Shown here piece after piece: positions 8,748 through 16,507 of a stretch of 64,000 nt of DNA. The stretch's first letter is position 1. Every line of letters starts with the position of its first letter. The notes below the pieces were generated by a model. It searched no databases and was not told the origin of the DNA. It was given only the letters and a program-made list of their open reading frames with translations. Both the position numbers and the translations under genes were made by a program. Source of the stretch: Streptomyces sp. ISL-43 (GTDB taxonomy: Bacteria; Actinomycetota; Actinomycetes; Streptomycetales; Streptomycetaceae); contig NZ_JAGGOT010000011.1 in NCBI RefSeq assembly GCF_018614195.1, forward strand, positions 1-64,000. The letters run 5' to 3'.

Positions 8748-9476
8748 GTGTTTACCTCACAGGGCCCGACCCTGCGCGAACTGGCCGTACAGGCCCTGTC
8801 CTCCGTCGAGCGGGGCTACGACCTGCTGGCGCCCAAGTTCGACCGGACGCCCTTCCGCACCCCCGACCGGATGCTCGACGCGGTCGAGGAGACCCTCGCG
8901 GCCCGCGAGGGCTCCTTCGGCACCGGTCTCGACGTGTGCTGCGGTACGGGCGCCGGCCTCGGGATGCTGCAGCGGCTGTGCCGGGGCCGGGTGACCGGGG
9001 TGGATCTGAGCGTGGGCATGCTGGCCGAGGCCGGACTCGCACACCCCGACAAGCGCGTGGACCTCCTGCGCGCCGACGCGCGGGCCCTGCCGGCCGCGCT
9101 GGCGGACTCGTACGACCTGGCGGTCAGCTTCGGCGCCTTCGGCCACTTCCTCCCGGCCGAGCGGCCCGCCGTCTTCTCCGGGGTCCACACGGCCCTGCGC
9201 CCCGGCGGCGTCTTCGCCTTCCCGATCGGCGCACCGATCCCGCCGACCCACCCGGCCTGGTGGGCCACGGCCGGCTTCGACGCGGCGATGCGCGTCCGCA
9301 ACGCCGTCTGGCGCCCGCCGTTCGTCATGTACTACCGCACCTTCCCCTTCGGCCCCGTCCGCAGGGACCTCCGCGCGGCCGGCTTCACGGTGGACACCGT
9401 CCCCCTGACCCACTTCGGCCACCGCGAGGACGGCACCCCACACTGGCGCCTGATCCTGGCCCGCCGGGCGGCGTAG
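8748..9476 (+). CDS. Class I SAM-dependent methyltransferase
   Basis: 242-aa methyltransferase of the seven-stranded Rossmann type. Motif I is DVCCGTGAG at residues 62-70, an acidic residue follows (GVDLSVGML), and a motif IV-like FGAFGHF lies further on. The substrate is unknown. The start is GTG at 8748, chosen because an earlier start would run into the divergent IclR-like gene. The gene stands alone and is not clearly linked to its neighbours. Confidence 0.85.
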   Translation: MFTSQGPTLRELAVQALSSVERGYDLLAPKFDRTPFRTPDRMLDAVEETLAAREGSFGTGLDVCCGTGAGLGMLQRLCRGRVTGVDLSVGMLAEAGLAHPDKRVDLLRADARALPAALADSYDLAVSFGAFGHFLPAERPAVFSGVHTALRPGGVFAFPIGAPIPPTHPAWWATAGFDAAMRVRNAVWRPPFVMYYRTFPFGPVRRDLRAAGFTVDTVPLTHFGHREDGTPHWRLILARRAA

Positions 9477-9513
9477 TACGCCGACTCCCGCGCACCCGGC
9501 TCCCGCGCGGCGG

Positions 9514-9918
9514 TTACGGGTGGGTCGCGGAGTGGCTCGAGGAGCGGGTGAAGAGCACCCGGCCCAGGTCCAGCACGCTCAGGCCGAACATCAGGACGCC
9601 CAGGGGGACATGGAGCGACGGCTTGTGCGCGATGCCCAGCAGCACCTGCGCCGACGCGAGTACGAGGAAGCCGGACGCGTACAGGATGGGGCGGGGCGAG
9701 CCGCCGCCCGGGCGCCATGCCAGGATCGCGGCGAGCAAGTACAGCATCGACGCGCCGTACATCACGCGCGCTCCGACGCCGTGCAGTGCCTCGCCGTGGG
9801 ACGAGGACAGCAGCAGTCCGGCGGTGGCCGCCTGGAAGAAGATGGCCAAGGTCTGCAGGGCTATCGAGACCTGCACGAACGTGAACCTGCCCTGAACCGG
9901 CGTCGCCTGTACGGCCAT
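9514..9918 (-). CDS. Small four-helix membrane protein
   Basis: 134-aa integral membrane protein with about four hydrophobic helices (FVQVSIALQTLAIFFQAATAG; VMYGASMLYLLAAILAW; ILYASGFLVLASAQVLLGI; PLGVLMFGLSVLDLG). No catalytic motif is visible. It is divergent from the ECF41-type sigma factor gene, and a candidate ECF41 promoter precedes it at 9975-9999, so it is the likely target of that sigma factor. The ATG at 9918 is preceded by a GAGGGGG ribosome binding site. Confidence 0.8.
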   Translation of the reverse strand: MAVQATPVQGRFTFVQVSIALQTLAIFFQAATAGLLLSSSHGEALHGVGARVMYGASMLYLLAAILAWRPGGGSPRPILYASGFLVLASAQVLLGIAHKPSLHVPLGVLMFGLSVLDLGRVLFTRSSSHSATHP

Positions 9919-9974
9919 GACGTGGGCCCCCTCATCTGCCTCGCGGCGGTGGATCGGTACTGTCTCGGTAGTCC

Positions 9975-9999
9975 GACGACGCAGGCCCGCGAAATGTGA
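9975..9999 (-). promoter_or_regulatory. Candidate ECF41 promoter of the membrane protein gene
   Basis: Read on the minus strand: TCACA (9999-9995), 16 bases, then CGTC (9978-9975). This fits the ECF41 consensus as I recall it (TGTCACA-N16-CGTC), with two mismatches in the -35 element. It lies 57 bp upstream of the start codon at 9918. Confidence 0.5.
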
Positions 10000-10029
10000 G
10001 GCGACGCGGAGAAACAGGGAGCGATCGCG

Positions 10030-10986
10030 ATCACGAGCACCCCGACCGAGCAGGGGCACGACCCGTCAGCGCCGAGCCTGGGCGCGGTCGTCGACGAGCG
10101 GCGCCGGCTGATCAACCTCGCCTACCGGATGCTCGGTTCGCTGGCCGAGGCCGAGGACGCCGTGCAGGAGACGTACACCCGCTGGTACGCGATGTCGCGG
10201 CAGCGACAGGACGCCGTCGAGTCGCCCGGCGCCTGGCTGACGACGGTGGCCAGCCGCATCTGCCTGGACGTCCTCGGATCGGCGCGGGCCCGGCGCGAGC
10301 GCTACGTCGGCGCGTGGATACCCGAGCCGCTGCCCGACCGTACGGAGTGGTCCGGCGGGCCGGCGGGCGACGGCAGGGCGGAGCCGGCCGACCCCGCCGA
10401 CCGGATCACCCTGGACGAGTCGGTGAACATGGCCTTCCTCGTCGTGCTGGAGTCGATGACGCCGGCCGAACGCGTGGCGTTCATCCTGCACGACGTCTTC
10501 CGGTACCCCTTCGCCGAAGTCGCCGAGATCGTCGGCCGCACGCCCGCGGCCTGCCGGCAGCTGGCGTCCTCGGCCCGTCGACGTACGCGCGCCGCCCGGA
10601 CTCCGGCAGCTCCGACGGCCGGGCAGGCCGGTCTGGTACGGGATTTCAAGGTGGCGTGGGAGGCCAAGGACATCCGGGCCCTCGTCGGCCTCCTCGACCC
10701 CGACGCCACGATGGCCGCCGACGGCGGCGGCCTCGTCGGCACGGTCCTGCGCCCGGTCGAGGGCAGCGAACGCATCGCCCAGTACCTGATCCACATCGCC
10801 GACAAGGCCCCCGGGCTGACACTCCTGGAGCGGACGGTCAACGGCCTGCCCGGCCTGGTCGCCCAGCACGGCGGCGTCACCGTGACGGTGGCGGCGTTCA
10901 GTCTGGACGGCGACCGCATTGCTCGTATCTGGGCGGTCCGCAACCCGGAGAAACTCCGTGCGTGGACGGAGAGCGGACAGAACTGA
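10030..10986 (+). CDS. ECF41-type sigma factor with SnoaL-like C-terminal domain
   Basis: RNA polymerase sigma factor of the ECF41 group. Sigma region 2 runs LINLAYRMLGSLAEAEDAVQ, region 4 contains FAEVAEIVGRTPAACRQ, and a C-terminal SnoaL-like domain of about 110 aa carries DGGG and NPEKL, the two ECF41 hallmark motifs. No anti-sigma gene is present, as expected, because the C-terminal domain takes that role. The first ATG in frame (10129) would remove part of region 2. An ATC at 10030, 8 bases after GGGAG, gives an intact N-terminus (318 aa) and reads as TSTPTEQ, typical after an initial Met. No ATG, GTG or TTG exists in frame between the stop at 9998-10000 and 10129. Start uncertain; family call firm. 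Confidence 0.8.
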   Translation: MTSTPTEQGHDPSAPSLGAVVDERRRLINLAYRMLGSLAEAEDAVQETYTRWYAMSRQRQDAVESPGAWLTTVASRICLDVLGSARARRERYVGAWIPEPLPDRTEWSGGPAGDGRAEPADPADRITLDESVNMAFLVVLESMTPAERVAFILHDVFRYPFAEVAEIVGRTPAACRQLASSARRRTRAARTPAAPTAGQAGLVRDFKVAWEAKDIRALVGLLDPDATMAADGGGLVGTVLRPVEGSERIAQYLIHIADKAPGLTLLERTVNGLPGLVAQHGGVTVTVAAFSLDGDRIARIWAVRNPEKLRAWTESGQN

Positions 10987-11017
10987 CCCGGCGCCGCACA
11001 TCGGATCACGCGGCCCG

Positions 11018-11050
11018 GCCGGCAGTGCCGGTTCGGGTCGAACTCGGGTG
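11018..11050 (+). repeat. Dispersed 33-bp repeat, copy A
   Basis: Matches 16200-16232 in 29 of 33 positions, same orientation. It lies just after the sigma factor stop codon. Confidence 0.65.
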
Positions 11051-11064
11051 GGACGCGACACCCT

Positions 11065-11247
11065 TCACGCAGCGCCCTCCAGGAAGGTGTGTTCACCCAT
11101 GTGACCGAGGAACAGCATGCACGCGTCCTCTACCTCGCCAGGTCCCAGCTCGGTGCAGTCCGGGAACTCCACCAAGCGGCCGTCGTCGCCGTCCCCCTTC
11201 CAGCTCACCCAGAGAGCGGCCATGCCATCGGATCTCAGGGAGTCCAC
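11065..11247 (-). CDS. Short hypothetical protein, possibly a remnant
   Basis: Open frame of 60 codons starting at a GTG, with mostly acidic content (VEFPDC, PGEVEDACMLFL). I do not recognise it, and its ribosome binding site is poor. It fills most of the gap between the sigma factor and the AlkC-like gene; no other coding signal is seen between 10987 and 11371. Confidence 0.3.
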   Translation of the reverse strand: MDSLRSDGMAALWVSWKGDGDDGRLVEFPDCTELGPGEVEDACMLFLGHMGEHTFLEGAA

Positions 11248-11371
11248 TAGGTGATCGATTCCAAGGGATAGCTGCGCGGATGCAGGTTCCCGTTTCTGGT
11301 GGCGGAAGCCTCATTGGGGTGGCGGCGCGATGGCGGCTACGCCACCGAAGCGGGATGCGAGGCGGTTGCCC

Positions 11372-12457
11372 TCAGCAGTGCAGCGTGAACGAAGTTTCCC
11401 CGTGGGATCGGCCGTTGACCTGGAGCTGCACCAGATGGACACCCGGGTGGTAGCGCCGCGTGCTGATCGGCTTGAAGGAGTGTCTGCGGGTCGCGCTCCA
11501 CGTCTCGCCGGGAGCCAGGGACCGCGTGGTGAGTTTGAAGACCTTGGGGGTGCGGGTCCCGTTGGCCTTCATGTGGAGGACGACGTAGTCGATGACGAGG
11601 TGAGCGGTCTGATCGTGAGTGTTCGTCACCGAGTAGTCGAACAGCAGATAGTCGCCGACCCGGATCTCTGAGGCGTGGACGTGCGGGCCCTCGACGGCGA
11701 CGGGACTGTCCGGGAAGTGGCCGAGCAGCGTAAGTGCCCCGGCGTGGCCGGACTTGATCAGGGTCCGAAGGCCGTGCCGTACCAATCGGGTCGTCGTCGG
11801 CGCTGGGTCGCTCAGCCAGCGCGCCGCGACACCAGTGGCGATGTCGGGGTGGTCACGGCTGATGTCGTTGAGGTGGTTGGCCACTGATCTGCGGACGTAC
11901 TCGGAGTCATCCCGGTACAGCGCGTCGAGGAGGGGCAGTGCGGGTGCCGGATCCGCGATCAGCTCCGGAAGCTGGGGCGCCCAGGGGAGTCTTGGCCGCG
12001 TGCCTTCACTGGCCAGTCGACGGACGTGGAGGTCGGGATGCGCGGTCCACCGCGTCATGACCCGGAGCGCGCGTTCCAGGTCGGCACGGAGGAAGGGCCG
12101 GACGGCGATCTCCGCGGTCAGGCGCGGGGTGAGTTCTGTCAGCAGGGCGAGCGCCGGTTCGAAGGCGTCCTGGCCCCGTTCGGCGACGGCCTCGGTGACA
12201 GGGAAGATCATCCATCCGGTGAAATCGCTGTCTCGCAGGGCGGCGCGCAACACGTTCGCGAAGGCCGGGTAGTCCGCCGGAAGATCAGCCAGGACGGCAT
12301 TTCTGATCAGGGCGACACGCTCGGTGAAGCTCAGCCCGTCCAGCACGGCGCCGCACCCCCGGGTCTCATGCGCCGTGATCCCGTCACCGGCTCGCGCAAG
12401 GCATCGGGCGAGATCGGCGACGGTGTCCGCGCTGAGTAGTTCGTCTGCCGAGGGCAC
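11372..12457 (-). CDS. AlkC/AlkD-like DNA alkylation repair protein
   Basis: 361-aa HEAT-like repeat protein of the AlkC/AlkD DNA glycosylase superfamily. Helical repeats fill residues 1-255 (for example SEYVRRSVANHLNDISRDHP and ATRLVRHGL-type repeats), and residues 265-361 form a beta-rich Ig-like domain (VGDYLLFDYSVTNT through the C-terminus), the architecture reported for AlkC. It would remove alkylated purines from DNA. Downstream of it in the same direction nothing is coupled; upstream is the small monooxygenase-fold gene. Confidence 0.75.
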   Translation of the reverse strand: MPSADELLSADTVADLARCLARAGDGITAHETRGCGAVLDGLSFTERVALIRNAVLADLPADYPAFANVLRAALRDSDFTGWMIFPVTEAVAERGQDAFEPALALLTELTPRLTAEIAVRPFLRADLERALRVMTRWTAHPDLHVRRLASEGTRPRLPWAPQLPELIADPAPALPLLDALYRDDSEYVRRSVANHLNDISRDHPDIATGVAARWLSDPAPTTTRLVRHGLRTLIKSGHAGALTLLGHFPDSPVAVEGPHVHASEIRVGDYLLFDYSVTNTHDQTAHLVIDYVVLHMKANGTRTPKVFKLTTRSLAPGETWSATRRHSFKPISTRRYHPGVHLVQLQVNGRSHGETSFTLHC

Positions 12458-12483
12458 GGCGTCATTCTCCTTGAGCTCGGGGG

Positions 12484-12777
12484 CTATGTGGTGTGCAGTA
12501 CCTGGGCGTGCCGCATCTCGTGCACTGTGCCGATTCGGCTGAAGAAGCCCTGTGCCCGGGGGTCGGTCGGCATTTCCTTGGCCGCGCGCTCAGCGACGGC
12601 GGCGGACGACCAGATGATGAAGTCCAGGACGGTGCCGTCGTCGAACTGGGCGAGGTGGGCGCCCTGAAAGCCGTCGCCGTACTGCTCCTTGAGTAGTTCG
12701 ACGAGCTGCTCTCGGTGGGCCGTGAGGGCGGCGGGGTCGTCGGTGTCGAACCTGACGTACTCGATGGTTGCGCTCAT
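12484..12777 (-). CDS. Antibiotic-monooxygenase-fold small protein
   Basis: 97-aa protein with the alternating strands of the dimeric alpha/beta-barrel (ABM) fold: YVRFDTDD, an amphipathic helix TAHREQLVELLKEQYG, then VLDFIIWSSAAVAERAAKEM and VHEMRHAQVLHT. Members include heme and quinol monooxygenases, but many lack catalytic residues and none can be assigned here. It is divergent from the CGNR regulator across a perfect 34-bp palindrome, so it is probably the regulated target. Confidence 0.65.
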   Translation of the reverse strand: MSATIEYVRFDTDDPAALTAHREQLVELLKEQYGDGFQGAHLAQFDDGTVLDFIIWSSAAVAERAAKEMPTDPRAQGFFSRIGTVHEMRHAQVLHTT

Positions 12778-12801
12778 GGCATCACCCTTCGTCGACCATT
12801 T

Positions 12802-12835
12802 GACTCACGGATTTGATGGATCAAATCCGTGAGTC
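12802..12835. promoter_or_regulatory. Perfect 16-bp inverted repeat operator
   Basis: Arms 12802-12817 and 12820-12835 are exact reverse complements separated by GG; each arm holds the AT-rich core GGATTTGAT. It lies between the divergent starts at 12777 and 12882. It is a candidate operator for the CGNR protein, controlling both genes. Confidence 0.75.
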
Positions 12836-12881
12836 GAACTTATCACGGGTTCGCTGACCTGAATCCAGTAGATTGAGGGGC

Positions 12882-13436
12882 ATGACCATCCGGGACCTGC
12901 AGGAAATGCCGTGGATCGGCGAGGACCCGGTCCTCGACCTGGCCAACACCGTCGTCGTCGGCGCAGGCCCGGGGCGCGGCGACATCGACTTCCTCGCCGA
13001 TCAGGAACTCACCAGGCGATGGCGCGCCCGCGCCGCCGACCGCAGATTGGCCGCCCTCTCCTTGGAGGAGCTGGAGCGGCTGCGTGGGTTGGTCCGCGAC
13101 GCGCTGGACGCGACAGCCGGACAGCGGCCGCTCACCGACAGCCTGCGGACCCGCCTGAACGAACTCGCCTCGTCCGCCCCCGTCGTCTTCCGGATGACCG
13201 GCGACGGCCTGCTCGCACAGCAGGAACAGGGCGGCGGCGCCGACGCCGTCGTCGCCCGCGAGACGCTCGTCCTGGCCGCGGGTCCAGACCGTCAGCGGGT
13301 GCGGCGCTGCCACGCCCCCAGTTGCGGCATGTTCTTCCTGGCCAGGCGCCGCGACCAGGCATGGTGTTCCCTCGGCTGCGGCAACCGGGCGAGGTCCACC
13401 CGGCGCCAGCCACGAGAAACGGGAACCCCCAGCTGA
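12882..13436 (+). CDS. CGNR zinc-finger (ABATE domain) regulator
   Basis: 184-aa putative stress-type transcriptional regulator. An ABATE domain occupies about residues 10-120 (DPVLDLANTVV), followed by the C-terminal CGNR zinc finger near 140-175 (C-x4-C then CSLGCGNRAR). The ATG at 12882 follows GAGGGGC. It is divergent from the ABM-fold gene over the perfect palindrome. The transposase remnant begins 33 bp after its stop; the gene itself appears intact. Confidence 0.82.
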   Translation: MTIRDLQEMPWIGEDPVLDLANTVVVGAGPGRGDIDFLADQELTRRWRARAADRRLAALSLEELERLRGLVRDALDATAGQRPLTDSLRTRLNELASSAPVVFRMTGDGLLAQQEQGGGADAVVARETLVLAAGPDRQRVRRCHAPSCGMFFLARRRDQAWCSLGCGNRARSTRRQPRETGTPS

Positions 13437-13468
13437 TGAGACAGGGGAACCCAAAATCAGGTTGTGTT

Positions 13469-14299
13469 GTGACACCAGACTTGGACTCCCTCGCGACCGC
13501 ACTCCATGCGGAGACCGACGACCTGCTGAAGGGTTCGCCGCAGCTTGCTCCGTGGCGGCCAGCGGTGGGTATCGCCCCGAAGCTCACCGACGCCGAGCTG
13601 GTCACGCTCGCGATGATGCAGGCCATGCTCGGCTTCACCTCCGAGGCCCGGTGGCTCCGCCATGCGCGCTCCCACCTGCGGCATCTCTGCCCGTACCTGC
13701 CCAAGCAGCCCGGCTACAACAAGCGCCTGCGCAAGGCGGCCGAGCTGCTCCGCCGGGTCACCCGGCTGCTGGCCACCGAGACCACCGTGTGGAGCGACAA
13801 CGTGTGGATCGTGGACTCCACGCCGGTGGAGTGTGGCCGCTCACGCGAGACCGTCAAACGTTCCGACCTGGCTGGATGGGCCGAGTACGGGTACTGCGCC
13901 AGCCACAGCCGCTTCTTCTGGGGCCTTCGGCTGCACCTGGTGTGCACCCTCCAGGGCCTGCCCATCGCCTTCGCCCTGACCGGAGCCAAGGCCGACGAGC
14001 GCGAGACCCTGCTGGACCTGTTCGCCGCCGAACCGCACCTCCTCGCCAACCGACCCGGCCAGACTCTGATCGGCGACAAGAACTATTTCGGCCGTGACTT
14101 CGAACATCAACTGGCTGAGCAGGACATCCGGCTACTGCGGCCAGCCCGCAAGGGCGAGCCGGAGCGGCCAGGAGCACCCCTGTTCAAACCGCTGCGGCAG
14201 GTCATCGAGTCAGTCAACGAGACCTTCAAGGGACAGCTCGATCTCGAACAGCATCGAGGACGCACGCCCGGCGGGGTCACCGCCCGCGTCATGCAGCGC
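13469..14299 (+). pseudogene. Truncated IS982-family transposase
   Basis: About 277 codons match the IS982-type DDE transposase: DAELVTLAMMQAMLGF, LPKQPGYNKRLRKAAELL, VDSTPVECGRSRETVKRSD, GDKNYFGRDFE and FKPLRQVIESVNETFKGQLD. The first two DDE acids and the terminal glutamate region are present. Similarity to the family stops at the arginine codon 14297-14299, where the last 25-30 residues and the right end of the element should follow. The frame then runs on as unrelated sequence. The start is GTG 13469. It is a 5' remnant and is unlikely to move by itself. Confidence 0.8.
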
Positions 14300-14436
14300 A
14301 AAGTGGTCACTCGGACCGTGGTCGAGAAGCATGCATTGCACGGAGCGCACCGGCCGGAAGCCTGCGGGGATGAGGGGCAGTGCCGCCGCTTCGTTCTGCC
14401 GCGACAACCGATGCCAACGCGCGCAGCGCATGGGCT
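14300..14436. other. Unassigned junction after the transposase remnant
   Basis: Sequence between the point where transposase similarity ends and the small gene at 14437. No confident coding frame and no clear inverted repeat marking the right end of the insertion sequence are visible. Confidence 0.4.
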
Positions 14437-14649
14437 TCACGAGGTCGGCCACAGCGACCGGGCCGACACGGTCCGGCGTCCCAGGCAACTGCCACATCCA
14501 CACGGCGGGTATCGGCCCGGGTCGGACAGGACGGCCACCGGGTCACCCTCACGCACCACAGACTCCTGGCCCCATGTCCGCCCCGCATCCCGCGACACCC
14601 GCAGAGTCATCAACACACGCGGCTCACCACCGCCCAAGCCCGGGATCAC
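14437..14649 (-). CDS. Small hypothetical protein, RVSRDAGRTWG type
   Basis: 70-aa protein of a kind common in Streptomyces, with a core like VTLRVSRDGGRTWG followed by DPV-x-L and a C-terminal PPC-x-C-x2-C (here PPCGCGSC). Its function is unknown. The GTG at 14649 follows GGGGA by 5 bases, which makes it a better start than the TTG at 14673. The four terminal cysteine-region residues might bind metal. The last 15 residues (RRTVSARSLWPTS) look atypical, so the 3' end may have been altered when the insertion sequence decayed. Confidence 0.55.
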   Translation of the reverse strand: MIPGLGGGEPRVLMTLRVSRDAGRTWGQESVVREGDPVAVLSDPGRYPPCGCGSCLGRRTVSARSLWPTS

Positions 14650-14834
14650 ATCGGTCCCCTGGTGAAACACCAAGCGCCATGAGGATGCATAACCGATCTC
14701 CCTCTCAGCGTGGTTGGGGTGACATGCACAGATACTCCGTCGCTCGTCAGGGCGTTGCCACCCCGTTTCCAGGACGTTTGGGACGGTTCGTGACTACGGT
14801 TCGTTCCGTCCCGAGCGTCCCGTGGAGGCGAACG

Positions 14835-15596
14835 GTGAATCACGCTCTGCGCCGTGCGATGGCGAAAGCCAAGATGACCGAAACGCAGCTCGCCGAGGCA
14901 TGCGGGATTGATCCCAAGACGGTCGGCCGATGGATCACCGAGCCGAACCGTGTCCCCCACGCCCGCCATCGATGGGCTGCCTGCGAGGCATTAGGCGAGG
15001 AGGAAACAGCCTTGTGGCCAAACGCCATCCGGTCGGCACTCACAACCGGGCCGGACAAGGAGATCGTGCAAGTCTTCCCCTACCGGTCAGCCGCGCCAGC
15101 AGGCTTGTGGCGCGGCCTGGTGACGAAGGCACGGCGTGAGCTGGTCTTCGCCGGATACACCAATTACTTCCTGTGGCTTGAGCAGGCCAACCTGGCCGGC
15201 GCGCTTCGCCGCAAGGCGGAGGCCGGCTGCCGGGTCCGGTTCTTGGTCGGGGACCCGAACAGCCCGATCACAGCGGCGCGAGAAGCCGACGAGGGAGTAC
15301 CACTCACACTGTCCACTCGTATCGCCGTGACGTTGAACGAACTGACGAAGCTTCAAGACGTGGACGGCATCGAAGGGCGCTTCGAGACCGGCCACGTCAA
15401 CCTGTCCGTCTTCCGGTTCGATGACGAGATGATCGTGACGCCGATCCTGGCTCGCCGCGTTGGGCACGACTCACCGATGATGCACTTGCGACGCCGCCAG
15501 ACGGACGGCATGTTCGACCGGTTCTCCGCTCACGTCGAGGAGTTGTGGAGCCGAGGACGCGACATTCGGGAGGTAGGCCAAGATGCCCAGACGTGA
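14835..15596 (+). CDS. HTH regulator with phospholipase D-like C-terminal domain
   Basis: 253-aa protein. Residues 1-55 form an XRE-like helix-turn-helix (ETQLAEACGIDPKTVGRWI). The rest (about 80-245) is alpha/beta, with ELVFAGYTNYFLWL and GCRVRFLVGDPNSP resembling a PLD-like fold, but I see no complete HxK-x4-D catalytic motif. The GTG at 14835 has GGAGG 6 bases upstream. Its stop overlaps the NUDIX gene start by 14 bases, so the two are translationally coupled and probably work together, perhaps as a nucleotide sensor and hydrolase. Confidence 0.75.
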   Translation: MNHALRRAMAKAKMTETQLAEACGIDPKTVGRWITEPNRVPHARHRWAACEALGEEETALWPNAIRSALTTGPDKEIVQVFPYRSAAPAGLWRGLVTKARRELVFAGYTNYFLWLEQANLAGALRRKAEAGCRVRFLVGDPNSPITAAREADEGVPLTLSTRIAVTLNELTKLQDVDGIEGRFETGHVNLSVFRFDDEMIVTPILARRVGHDSPMMHLRRRQTDGMFDRFSAHVEELWSRGRDIREVGQDAQT

Positions 15597-16050
15597 CTAC
15601 GAGGACGATCCCCAAGCCCCCAAGGCGAACAGTCTCGTACCTGCCGCCTCGGCCGTGGTCGTGGACGAAGGCGGACGCGTCCTCCTGCAGCGCCGCACCG
15701 ACAACGGGATGTGGGCCCTCCCCGGCGGGAAGATGGAGCTTGGCGAATCTCTCGGGGACTGTGCCGTCCGGGAGACGTTCGAGGAGACGGGCGTGACGGT
15801 TGAGATCACCGGAATCGTCGGGACGTACACCAACCCGGGCCACGTCTTCTCCTACGACGACGGCGAAGTGCGGCAGGAGTTTTCCATCTGCCTCCTTGCC
15901 CGGCCGACCGGAGGAAGCCTGCGCGTGTCGGACGAGTCGTTCGAGGTGGCGTGGTTCACGCCGGAGGCCGTGGATGATCTCCCGATGGTGCCCGCCATCC
16001 GCAGGCGCATCGACGACTGGAGGGCCGGGCGCGGCCCCGCCATTCGCTGA
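15583..16050 (+). CDS. NUDIX hydrolase coupled to the HTH gene
   Basis: 155-aa NUDIX hydrolase. The Nudix box starts at GKMELGESLGDC and reaches RETFEETGV, with the glutamates intact. The preceding ALPGGKME and VLLQRRTDNGMW are typical of ADP-ribose or oxidised-nucleotide hydrolases, though the substrate cannot be fixed. The ATG at 15583 lies inside the 3' end of the HTH gene, giving a two-gene operon. Confidence 0.88.
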   Translation: MPRRDYEDDPQAPKANSLVPAASAVVVDEGGRVLLQRRTDNGMWALPGGKMELGESLGDCAVRETFEETGVTVEITGIVGTYTNPGHVFSYDDGEVRQEFSICLLARPTGGSLRVSDESFEVAWFTPEAVDDLPMVPAIRRRIDDWRAGRGPAIR

Positions 16051-16507
16051 ATCGCGGGCCTCGTTCCAGTCAGCGTGACAACGAGCGCCCCCGGCCGACC
16101 GCGGCCAAGAGGTCTGGCTGATGCGACGGCCGGGACACGTTTCCACCTCTGCGGCGGACTCTCTCCGCGCACCCGGTCTCGGGCCGCCATTCGGTCGCAG
16201 CCGACAGTGCCGATTCGCGTCGAACTCGCGTGCTGGAGCGGTGCTTTGCCGGGTCGTGGCCGGCCGCGACCCGGTGACCAACGATGCTTCTTTTGCTTGG
16301 AAGTACCCAGAGAAAGAACTCAGTCCAGACCCCTCCAGCCTCCCGCGGCAGGGCTACTCACTCGCACGGGTGAATCGTCCCACTGGGCTGGATTTCGAGG
16401 TGGTTGTCTGGCATATGCTCGCCCCGACAACTCAGACATGAGACGGCCCCCGCCGGGACTGCGAATCCCGATCGAGGGCCTGACCAACGAGGAAGTAGCG
16501 CTTCCTG
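16051..16507. other. Non-coding gap with a dispersed repeat copy
   Basis: 457 bp with no credible coding frame. It holds copy B of the 33-bp dispersed repeat and ends in a GC-rich dyad near 16442-16482 just before the next gene. Confidence 0.5.
16200..16232 (+). repeat. Dispersed 33-bp repeat, copy B
   Basis: 29 of 33 positions equal 11018-11050. Both copies lie in non-coding DNA downstream of a gene on the same strand. Confidence 0.65.

Noticed and set aside
16200..16232. tRNA T-arm-like GGTTCGAATC resemblance in the dispersed repeat
   Set aside because: No acceptor, D or anticodon stems can be formed around either copy.
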